From Rutidosis leptorrhynchoides (Eukaryota; Streptophyta; Magnoliopsida; Asterales; Asteraceae), in NCBI RefSeq assembly GCF_046630445.1, contig NC_092340.1, positions 362,618,001 through 362,682,000 of the forward strand: a stretch of 64,000 nt of DNA. The letters are read 5' to 3'. This document shows positions 52,512 through 64,000 of the stretch, piece after piece (within the stretch, counting starts at the first letter, position 1; the number at the start of each line of letters is the position of its first letter). A program made the translations under genes and the position numbers. The notes beneath the pieces were generated by a model that was not told where the DNA came from, did not search any database, and was given only the letters and a program-made list of their open reading frames with translations.

Positions 52512-54618
52512 TACAGTTCCCGTTGGTGATTTTTATCTTTTATTATTTTTATTTACTTATGTTTAAAACATATAATATTGTGATACTTTTATGTCATTTT
52601 TAACATTTTTTTATTTTGTTACTAATATTTCGTATTTATAATTTGAAAGTGGGATGTTAAGTCCCATTTTAAATTACCATGCATGTTATTATTTGTATGT
52701 ATGTATATTGTTAATTGTACACAACAGGGTAAAACAGCGAACTTTCAAAGACTGGCATTAAGTTCAACAAAAGCTACTAATTTTGACGACAAAACGAAAA
52801 ACAAATGTGATGTAACAACAAGACAGAATGAACAAATGATGTGCACCATTTATTATTCAACAATCAAATGCCAATATGTTTGGAAACTTTGGTAAAATTT
52901 AATCATTTTTCTACGCTAATCACCCTCAATAATTTAAATTGTACTGATTTCTAGCAAATGAGGTCATTGCAAGACCTTAAGTGTGGGAAGGGGTTAAATT
53001 CTTTCGGATTTTTAAAATTTTAAATTTAAACACTTGGTTACCATTAAAAATACTAGTAACGCAGTAGTTATATTAGAATCTAGTGCTCTCTGATAATAAA
53101 GAACAGCCTTAGTCTTATATACGGACTACTCAATTCTAGTAAAAATTTTTAAAATTTTCAACTAAATGAACTCAAAATTATGTTTATACATATTTATGAA
53201 CGATAAAACTAGGTGTTAACACCAAAATTATTGTTACCTTTGAAAGGACATAAATTGAGAAACAACTTAAAACGCTTGAATTCATTTAAAATGGAATAGA
53301 GGAAAATAAAAAGGCAAAGAAAGAAAAATAAAAGCCAAGTGTGGGAAAAATTTACCAAGTTATTTAAAACATATATCACATATTTTTGTACAAATAATTG
53401 AAGATACTTTTGTTTTGGACAATTTTATCAGTTTTACCCAATTTCTTATAACATATTTAAAAGAAATGTGCCACTTGATTTAAAAGGAAGTAAAGTCTTC
53501 CAAAAAAAGACACTCGCTTCTTGATTTAGGTCAGGAAGTTGTCGTCTAGACCAGTTGTAGAGTCTACGAAAAACCTTGAAAAGTTTTCTTGAAAATCAGC
53601 TGAAAATCCACGGACCTCAGCATCAAACAGGGTCGCCAAGTGGTCAGACTTATCCTAACCATGAGAGGATTTGTCTCGTACAATGGGGGGCACCATGCAA
53701 ATTAGCTTATAAGACTAATGAATCAGATCCCCAGAGAGGATAATCTCCTTAAAGATCAAAAATCAGCTTTTAAGCCTGATATTACTCAATCCTTGAGATT
53801 GACCTTAAAGGTTGAGAATTCAAACTCATGGAATTCAATGATATCTAAACTCGAGCTTGAACGAGAAAATATTTTGATCAAATTAAAACCGATTTATTTT
53901 CTGAAAACCCTATTTTCAATGCATTCATTACCATTGAACGTAAAATCCTAAGAATTCACCGAAATTCATTAGGTCACCTGAACCAAATCGGGTGTCAACC
54001 GTAAGAACGGTGGTTGCATAGCATGGTCGAAGACAGGACCTTGTGCCAGACCGAAAAACTATAGGGTGATCTTTACTATTGCTCCTATAAAGGATAGTAA
54101 TTGCATCTGACACGATATAGACAAGAATTATCAGCATGTCACGGGACATTGCCTTAACAGTTGCTTGTTCAACGCTTTACTTTACAACCGAACGGTAGTT
54201 TACCGAAAGGTAATATACGGAGCAAGTATACTGGACGTGTTGTTTTCCTAATATAAGGTTAGCAAGTGGGTAACACAAAATCGCAAGTTTTAAGCTAAAA
54301 TTTTCAAATCTAAAACCCACAAAACCCATAAACATTTTACAAACACTGGTGAAGGGTTATTCCGGAAAACTTATCTATGGTAAAAGCTAGATTGAATTTT
54401 CAAAAAATCAAAGGTTTTCATAAAGATCCAATTTCCTAAAGGATCTAAATTTTTATAGTCATGTGGGACTGTAAACCACAACGTTACTATCATTGTTCAT
54501 ACCGCCGTATAGAAATCACTGATGTACAAAGTGTGAAGAATAAAGAAGTGATTCTAGTAAAGTTTTATTCAAGTTCTATATTGCTTGAGGACAAGCAACG
54601 CTCAAGTGTGGGAATATT
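52512..54618 (+). other. Athila 3' non-coding region with repeated purine tracts
   Basis: AAGTGTGGGAA occurs at 52979, 53338 and 54604, the last abutting the 3' LTR as the polypurine tract. Otherwise AT-rich and without recognised coding. Confidence 0.6.
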
Positions 54619-55851
<1,233 letters not shown>

Positions 55852-58601
55852 TGTGACGCCCCGTACAAAATCATCGTGTACGGTACATCAACAACAGGAT
55901 CATTACAAGGTCAAACACTATATGCTGTTTGAAAACCAGTTTTACATTCATGAACAGATAACGTTTTATAAAAGATGAATAGGAAACATTAACATGAGTA
56001 CATGATACTAAGGTCATTACAAAGCTATTGTTTTGAAAATAACATAAGTTGGGAATGCAAAGTAAAAGTTTCATGCTTGAAACATCTCTAAGTAATGCAG
56101 CGGAAGTCTAACACAGCAAGTCTGTAACAGCCAGTCTATACACCAAGACTAGAACAGCAAGGCTAACAGCAGAAGCAACAACGTCTAAACACCTGAGAAA
56201 TACATGCTTAAAAAGTCAACACGAATGTTGGTGAGCTATAGTTTGTTTGTATTCAGTAATGTAATGTAGGCCACGAGATTTCAGTGCTTCAAACAAGCGT
56301 TTCAAATCAGTAATTCAAATCAGTATGATAAAGTATATGTATAACCGTGGGCACTCGGCAACTAACTTAACGTTTATACCCCCTGAAAGTACACTTGGCA
56401 AGTGCGTATGTCTACGAAGTATTAAACACTCGTTAAATGCTAGCGCGACTAGCCCGAGTGGGGATGTCAAACCCTATGGATCCATATCTAAGATTCGCGT
56501 TCACGGTTCAAAAACCAATGATTAAACGTTACCGAGCTAAAGGTAAAGTTTATGCCGTTGTATAACCCACACATATATTAGTTTAAGTACTCGTGCCTAG
56601 TATGTAAAAACATAAAATGCGCATGTATTCTCAGTTCCCAAAATAGTTAAAGTACAAAGGGAATGCTATAACTCACAGTGATAAAAGCGGTAAAGTCGGT
56701 AATGAAAGTACGCAAGTAGTAAGTCGGTCCGAAAGGTCGTCAACCTAAATCAAGGGTTACTAGGTCAGTAGGTTGTTTTTATAAATTCTAATAGTGCATA
56801 AAATAAGTTTAAGTGTCATCATCGTCATCATTCATCATCATAAAAGCTGAGTAAGTTCGACAAGAATAGAGATCGAAACAATAGGCTGACTTCGGTCAGC
56901 TGCTGCGACCTCTACGTAAATCGAAAAGATGCATAGTCAGTGGCTATGGCTCCGTATGTGAGTCCCCTAACCGCTGACCAATTTTCAGAACCTAAATCAT
57001 CTTCGTTTGACCATGGCGACGGTTTAAGTGCGAGTAGGTCAGAAATTTCAGCACAGCGTTAATAGGGTGTAGTGACTCTCGGAGGGCCATAAATCCTAAA
57101 CCGTAACTCGGATTAAGACGAGGCCTAAACGGAAAATCATCTACTCGAACCGAAATAACTGAAAATCAACTTTATAGTAGCCCAGGTGGTCTGATAAGAT
57201 ACGAAAATCAGTGGACAAGTGCTCCGGTGAGGTTCTTGGTGCTTGATGCTCATCACGGTTCTCATCCTTGATGCTTGTAGCTTCAAGTGTACAACTCGTT
57301 GATGGTTTAGCATCACTTTTGACCAAGATTCTACCATTAATACACAATATGTTAAGACCAAGTGGTAACACAACTCATTTAAGAGTCTTAGATGGATGAT
57401 GAACCAAGGTTACATCATATCCTTAGTCTTAACACAATTACAAGTCCTATTTACAAACAAAGTTACAAACTTTACATCAATCAAACAAGTATGAACATGA
57501 TCTAAGTCAAAAGAGGTGATGGAACCCTAAGCTAGAGAGCTTGGATCCCTTTCACACAATTTATAAGGTCACAAAGCTAGAAAGCTTGAACCTTTAGTGT
57601 TCTTGAAGATCTTGAAGCATAAAGCTTGGATCTTTAAGATATATGAAGATAACAAATAAAAGTTTGAATCTTTATCACAAAATAACAAGATTAAAGTAAA
57701 AGAAAGATGAATCTACAAAGTTGGTGAAGATTCAAAGCTAGAAAGCTTGAATCTTCCATGTTCTTGAAAGATTCATGCTTGAATCAACAAGATATAAGCA
57801 AGATCAAATCTAAAAGGAACTTTGATCTCCATAATATGATGATGATGGCCATGAAAATGAAAGGAAAAGAAGAAGAAAAAGAAGACTTACAAGCAATACT
57901 AGAAAGGGAAGAAAGAAAGAACAAGTGTGTGTGAAAACCAAATGAGCAAGTGATTTGAATGAGAGGTAAATGGCTAGTATTTATAAGCAAGGAATTTGAT
58001 AAGGATTGATGACATGGACAAGGGCTAGTATTTATAAGCAAGGAATTTGACAAGGATTGATGACATGGACAAGGGCTAGTATTTATAAGCAAGGAATTTG
58101 ACAAGGATTGATGACATGGACAAGGGCTAGTATTTATAAGCAAGGAATTTGACAAGGATTGATGACATGGACAAGGGCTAATTAATTGGGTCACTAGCTA
58201 GAGTAGGGTGGGCTTGAGCCCAACAAGGTAGAAAGTCTAACAAGACTAACTATTGTGCATAATTAAATTACTACGCGTAATTAAGCATCCAAAAACCCAG
58301 GTAATTATTATTATAAAATAATAATTAATATTTCGCAGTCATAATATTCCGATTATGACAAAAATTAAACGTGCGCGCAAGTTCGCGGTTTATTCGAAAC
58401 GTCAAATAACACTAACTGTTATAAAGGCTTCCAATGATCAAGTTATGTATCCTACGTACTCTAAGGCACGTTTTAACATATAAATGGAAGTAAACCACGT
58501 AAATCAAGTTTCCAGAGTATAAAGTAACACAGTACGCACAAATACGCAGTTTCGCAAAAACACAAGGCACAAAAGCAAGTCGAAAAAGCCGGGTCGTTAC
58601 A
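55852..58601 (-). repeat. 3' LTR of the Tekay-like element (2.75 kb)
   Basis: TGTGACGCCCCGTAC...GCCGGGTCGTTACA. It aligns with the solo LTR 27215-30157, and its first 139 bp are nearly identical to 63862-64000. Contains the 51-bp minisatellite at 57972-58175. Confidence 0.93.
57972..58175 (-). repeat. 51-bp minisatellite, four copies
   Basis: Unit GCTAGTATTTATAAGCAAGG...GACATGGACAAGG, four nearly identical copies. The solo LTR at 27215-30157 has one diverged copy at about 29500, so the array grew in this copy. Confidence 0.93.
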
Positions 58602-61600
58602 TTACCCACCTGTTAATGGAAATTTCGTCCCGAAATTTGAGGAGTGACAAAAAAAAATGGTACCGTATTTAAATAAGAAGTAGCGTATCAAAGTTCCGAA
58701 AGATTCGTGGGCTAAAAAGTGAGCTATTTACCTTGAAAGGTACTCTGGCGTATAAAAGTAAGAATAGGTATATGCTATTAATTAAGTCTCTTAGGAGATC
58801 AACAAATTGATTTTGTTTCTGGTTAACAAGAGTATGTTGTCTGAATATATCCACAAAAGAAAAGATGATGTTTTTAGCCTTACAGGCATCTTTAGTAAGC
58901 TGGATGCATGAAATACATCATGAATGTTACTAAACTCATCTAAAACATTAAGCGCTTATGTCGCAATACAAAGATGACAGGTAGGATGGAAAACATGGTG
59001 ATCATAACCATGCGATTTGATGTCTAGATAGTGTTAGCCACGGATTTTACTAACCCCTTGATTTCGGAAAGAGACAATAGGCATAAAGAACTCGATATTT
59101 AAGAACGTTTCATTTAACTATATGAATTGAAACTTTTGCTGAAAGTGAATAATCGGACTTATATGCAATGCAAGCCATAATTATCTATAGTGCCTTCAGG
59201 ACGGTCTGAACGAACAATGAAGGATATCACCCAGTTTACCATACTGCAGGTGAACTTATCCTTAGATGGAATGAAAGAACAGTTCCATAATGTAACTTTA
59301 TCCTTTCAGTTACATGTTGAAGTTAGGGTTAACATTAACTAGAACAACATATAGTTGCAACCAATGAAGAAAGGAATGTGTAGAGTAACCATATCCGTAT
59401 TACAGATGTTTTAAGCAGTCCCTTCCAAGAGGATAACAAGATTCATAGATTCCTAAAGTATGTTACTTTACATTTCCGAAAGAGAATCGCATGAAAGGTG
59501 TGATCTTTAAACCAGGGTGAACTCTTCGAGCGGTTTGTTCTGAATTTATCCTTATACTTAAGGAGATGCGCGGACAAGAAGATACGTGGACCCTTGGTCG
59601 TAAAGAACGGTTTACTCTAAGTGAAAAGAATCTCAAAACGATTCCTTGTACCTCAACCTACTAATTCATAGAGATGATTTTTACGAGGATGTTGCGATTA
59701 GCCGTGAAATATTGAGAATAGAAACCCACCTAGTGCCCTTCCTACAATGGGGTGACCATTGAGTGTACCTCAGAAAACTGATTTATCGGCCCGCGATTTT
59801 GCCATGTTTAACCTTAAAAGGAACATTTTTCGAGTACAAAGACTTCCTAACAAATTTTTTTTTATAAATCTGCCACCCAAAGTGGCTCAAGCGTTTTTAA
59901 CAAGGATTTTAATAGTAAGCTTCATCCCTAACGGAGGGAGAGAAGAAGTGTGATCCCTACATGGTGTAGTCTAATACGGAAACCTTTAATAAAATCAACC
60001 GAGGAAGTTTTGAAAAACCTTTAAACGTTTGATGCGATAACATAAATGGAACGAAGTTCTTGGTAAATTTAGAAGTATGTATAACGAGTACCATTTGCAC
60101 AAAATTATTTGACTTAAAACAACTCAATAAAGGAGCGATTTTTAATCATCTTGAAGGTATAACTTAGTATGTACTAACCCAAAATAAGTAAGGGTAAATT
60201 TATACATATATGATTTTATAAATCGCGTAAGTGATAGAAAAGTTTTTAGTACTTTCATTTGTCCATAAATCTCGTGAGGACCGCACAAATAAGCAACGTG
60301 TAAATCAACGTGTAAAAATTTTGATAAACATAGTTTTTCGTATTTCAGAGGTTACGAGTTGAAAAAGGTCGAGTGAAAAATCTTTGAATCATCGGTTGAC
60401 ATGTTACTAGGTAATGAAAACTAATGAATTAAATGTAGTTTTGATGATTATCCGAACTTAAGTCTTTGGCCCAAAAATGTTTACGTCCGAAGCCGTTGCT
60501 AAAAAGTGAGGTATGAAGGATAGAGCATGAGGATGAGAAGTTAATCGCTTCTTGACTTTGCAGAATGCCACACAGGTTATGGCTAATATTAAAGTCGGAA
60601 TACTAATGATGTTAATATCGCTAGATGAGAATTTCCTTGGAATAGGTCAGGACTTTGAGTTATGTAAGATAGAGCATCGCTCCGACAGATGTGAAGAATA
60701 AGATCCCTGGGTAACGCAGTAATTTTGAGTGGTTTAAGTGTTTGTGGATGCCCGAAGGCTCTGCATGACGTGGTAGTAAGTGCCTTCATCACATACACAC
60801 ACATGAATCTCTTAGTTTCGACAGTTGTCTGTCTTCATGATGACTTGGATACGAATAAGCAACGAAAAATTTTATATTGACAAGCAACGAAAATTTATAG
60901 AATTCATTTAAGGTGACGATGTAAGAAAAGAAATTAACTTCTTAGCAAACTAGGGTTATGTACAACACGTACCATTCAAGGTAAAATATCCTTTGAATAA
61001 AAGATTTGATTTGTAAAAGTGAAAGTAAAATTTCATATGTATTTGTCAAAAAGAAGTAATTATTTACTTTATTTTATATAACGTATACGATTTCAAAAAT
61101 TTGCACGAATGGCAAATAAAATAAATTTATTTTTATTAAGTTTTGAGAGGATCGCACAGTAAAATAGTGTAAGTAAAATTTTGGCAAACAAAATTTTCAT
61201 ATTTCGGAGGTTACAAGTTGAAAAAAGATTGATGAGAATCGAGTAAAAGACTTTTGAAAATCTCGGGTGATATTTGAGCAAAAATGTTACCAGGTAATGA
61301 AAACTGTTGAATTTTAATGTGGTTGATGACTATTAGTAGGGCATAAGTCCCTCGACCAAAAATGCTTAAGTATAAAGTTGTTGCTTATAAGTGAGAAACG
61401 AAAGGGAGAGTATGAGGACGGGGATTAACTACCCATTGATTTTGGAAATTCCGAACTGGTATGACTAATATCGAAGTAAGAAGGGTGATGGTGTGATTAT
61501 CATTGATTAAGAATTCTCTCGGAATAAGTTAGGATTCAGTGTTGCATAAGAATGAGTATCAAATACGATTCTTGGGTAGTATAGTATTTGAATTGCTGAA

Positions 61601-61620
61601 GTGACGGGATACAATTTCCT
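58602..61620 (-). other. Tekay-like internal region, 3' part, with a diverged tandem duplication
   Basis: No domain can be outlined. Two segments of about 500 bp, about 60255-60770 and 61140-61615, share ordered phrases (GGTTACRAGTTGAAAAA, GGTAATGAAAACT, TTCTTGGGTA-type words), indicating an old internal duplication. Confidence 0.6.
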
Positions 61621-61899
61621 TTATGTATCGTTGTCCATTGTATCAGTTTCTTTCATGGCTAGAAAGTGAGTAGATTTGGTGAGGCGATCAACGATAACCC
61701 CGATAGTGTCATAACTGCCGACTGTTTTCGGTAGTTTCAGAATGAAATCCATCGTCATCCCTTCCCATTTCCATTGTGGGATCTCGGGTTGTTGAAGTAA
61801 TCCGGATGGCTTTTGGCTCACCATTCTCGCGAGGTATACGAATAATCTTCTTACTATAAATAACTTTCGCTTTCGTCCTTGAAAGTCAGTCCGTTCCAA
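61621..61899 (-). pseudogene. Integrase remnant of the Tekay-like element
   Basis: Gypsy integrase core words are visible: [50 protein letters not shown]. It covers only the front of the catalytic core; a fossil. Confidence 0.88.
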
Positions 61900-63861
61900 C
61901 TATTTCCTCAAAGCTTTCTAACTCGATGAGTATTAGGTTAATTTTAAGGTCCATTCCAACCAAATCTTATTATACTTCCGTGAAAATTTTTATCAACCTT
62001 CTCAAATAACATCTGCTTGTGCGCAGGTAACTAATCCTTTCCAACTACTACTATAAAACTTCCAAGTTTTGTTGGCATGAGGTCATCTTCAAATGACCCA
62101 CCTGTTAATTTTTAAGGTACTATCTTAAATTACTCCTCTATCTCTGCCAACTTACCATTAGCTTGTCCTATTGAATACTTAACTCTCATGATTGTTAATG
62201 GCTTATTAGTCATCACACTAGGATTCTTGGGTATAAGGTTTCTATCACTCTAGTATTAAACAATTCCGAGACGATAAATCGTTGTGAAGAAACGTACCCT
62301 AACTAAAATCAGGATCCATGCGAGTCTCCATAGCTGAGATAACGATTGCTCTATCATATGTGAGTCCAAAGTTTTTTTTTTCCTATTTGAGAACTTTTTC
62401 CTTAAGTATCCAGGGTGTCTATATCTATAACAAATTTTCGGGTTATCAATTCTGCAGTCCAGGCCCTTCTCGTACAGTATCTAGACTAAGTGGTTATTCC
62501 TGCCTTTATCAGACCATAATGCGTATACTCAAGTGGTTCCTACCAAAATTTCCTTTGAATCACTTCATATTCCTTATGTAGTAACATTGGGACTTCTGCA
62601 TAATTCACTTCAATATAATTACGCTGGTCTGGCGTCATTATATTGTACTAAATCGTACGTTCATTCCAATATCACTCCATATGGTCAATGTAACGTGATC
62701 ACTTTCAGTTCTACTCAATTTCATCCCACGGTGCTTTATCTATGCAATCTCAAAACAAAATCTACATAATTAATCTCACGGTTTCTCGGTGTGGGTGCGT
62801 AAGTTCTGTAGGTCATGCACCAATGCCTAAATGTCCTGAAATTTCTTCAAAATGTTCAGGTTCAGGTAACATCGTTAGGTTCCTTTCTAGAAATTCAATC
62901 TGGGTCTTGCTTCGAGTTATATGTGTAGCTAGTAGTAGTACGATATGTCTTGAGGCGACTCCCAAGTCTTTGGGTATGGTTGAGCATCAGTAGAAGGCAC
63001 TCTGACCTTGTGAAAGGAGATGTCCTCCCGACTTCCCCAATGCCTAAGAGTGTTAGGGTACTAAATCCAGAAATGTCGTCAGATCGTCGAGCAGTGGTGA
63101 AGAACGAAAGAGATAAGTGACGGTCATGAAAGCGTACGAGATACAAGCCATCTTGCAGGAACTGAACAACCTTCGAATGTTCACACGTCCTACGTGGCTA
63201 TTTAGAGTGAGCTCGGGGTGCGGTTACTCCGACAAATCCTCCAATCTCTCCTCCTCCGAGGATCGACTTTAGTGGGCGTGTAATCCGAGGGGTACTCCTC
63301 CTAGATTGCGTGAAGAATCGTTTCGATCTCTGGAACGGTGGAACAGTAGTAACAGGTGGATTACAATACTAATCCTTAGGGTTAGACGTGTGGGAAACGG
63401 GTTCAGAAGAACATCTGAACTAGGAAAGGTAAGTTTTTCCAAGTCGGTGCAGTGAATAGCAGGCATGAAGCAAGCACGTAATCAGGCACTACAGCAACCT
63501 AGCTCGTTTACAGCAGTATATAGCATGGCAATATTAACAGTACTAAACAGAAGTAACATGCAATCGAAAGCAGATAGTAGCATGCAGTAGCTAGAATAAG
63601 CAAAAGCATGCAGCGAGTTTACATAGCAGTAAAAGGAAACGGTAGCATGCAGCAAGTTCATACGGTAGTAAAAGTAAGCAGTGGCATGCAGTAGTAGTAA
63701 GCAGTAACATGTAGTAATATAACACAGTAGCATGCAGCAGGTTCCGCAGAAACAAGTAAACTAGCAAGTTGTAGATTAGTCTTATTAGTGAATCCTACTT
63801 GGGTCGGTCCTAGACTCACTAATGCAACCTAATTCCCTACAACCAATGCTCTGATACCAAC
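61900..63861 (-). other. Tekay-like internal region, 5' part, decayed
   Basis: Expected site of gag and early pol, but no clear domain is readable. 63480-63760 has repeated AGCATGCAG and AGTAGCATGCAG words in the leader. Confidence 0.5.
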
Positions 63862-64000
63862 TGTGACGCCCCGTACAAAATCATCGTGTACGGTACATCA
63901 ACAACAGGATCATTACAAGGTCAAACACTATATACTGTTTGAAAACCAGTTTTGCATTCATGAACAGATAACGTTTTACAAAAGATGTATAGGAAACATT
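63862..64000 (-). repeat. Start of the second Tekay-like LTR (5' LTR), cut by the window
   Basis: TGTGACGCCCCGTACAAAAT and onward match 55852-55990 with only a few differences. Confidence 0.93.

Larger units (their letters stand above)
55852..64000 (-). mobile_element. Tekay-like Gypsy LTR element, runs past the window end
   Basis: One LTR (55852-58601), an internal region (58602-63861) and the start of the second LTR (63862 on). A tRNA-iMet primer site lies next to the right LTR on the minus strand (TTGGTATCAGAGC at 63848-63860). ATTTCGGGACGAAATTTCC lies next to the left LTR, a phrase common at the 3' end of Tekay/Del-type internal regions. So the element reads on the minus strand. Integrase-like coding survives at 61621-61899; the rest of pol and gag is too decayed to outline. 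A fossil with many breaks. Confidence 0.85.

Noticed and set aside
57784-58194. Repeat protein with 17-residue units (minus strand)
   Set aside because: It is the translation of a 51-bp minisatellite in an LTR; the single diverged unit in the related solo LTR gives no sign of conserved coding.

Overview
The window is plant nuclear DNA. It has small GT-AG introns, very AT-rich spacers, (TAA)n and (TA)n microsatellites, and plant-type Copia, Athila, Tekay-like, Cassandra, CACTA and Helitron elements. LTR ends such as TGTGACGCCCC and the 'actccgta' spacer words look like Asteraceae (daisy family). That assignment rests on memory of similar sequences, not on a search.

Only one host gene looks whole: a 19-exon MORC-family GHKL ATPase at 468-4595 (+). 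A second host gene, an F-box/FBD protein at 13802-15611 (-), carries a hAT-type MITE in its first coding exon and looks dead. A lone 73-nt coding exon (16670-16742, -) and a decayed copy of the MORC 3' end (25690-26516) are leftovers of gene duplication or loss.

The rest is nested mobile DNA. 5240-13375 is a Copia element (-) with a 2.47-kb solo LTR inside it. 15154-17590 holds two MITE-type elements, the lone exon and a Helitron 3' end. 18246-25376 is a CACTA transposon with matching ends, a TGT target duplication, a TNP2-type transposase and a TNPA-like gene. 26521-36912 is a solo LTR (GTTTA duplication) holding a second LTR element (TATAA duplication), which in turn holds a third (TAATC duplication) and a 5'-truncated LINE lying between TAA microsatellites. 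36939-39381 is a tandem duplication of a broken PIF/Harbinger ORF1-like gene. An Athila element runs from 39382, with a Cassandra TRIM carrying 5S-rRNA-like LTRs inside its integrase region. Its 3' LTR is split at 55852 by a Tekay-like element that continues past the window end.

Most notable: (1) the LINE fragment ends in a CCHC knuckle followed by a PD-(D/E)XK-like motif and sits in a TAA repeat, as R4/Dong elements of animals do, whereas the usual plant LINEs are L1 and RTE types. (2) Four LTRs, from at least two families, share a fixed inverted repeat with arms 414-454 bp apart and a conserved block between. (3) Unrelated elements repeatedly carry perfect 16-20 bp palindromes, above all CCATGCGATCGCATGG. 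Retroelements are treated as fossils and described only by extent, family, parts and nesting.
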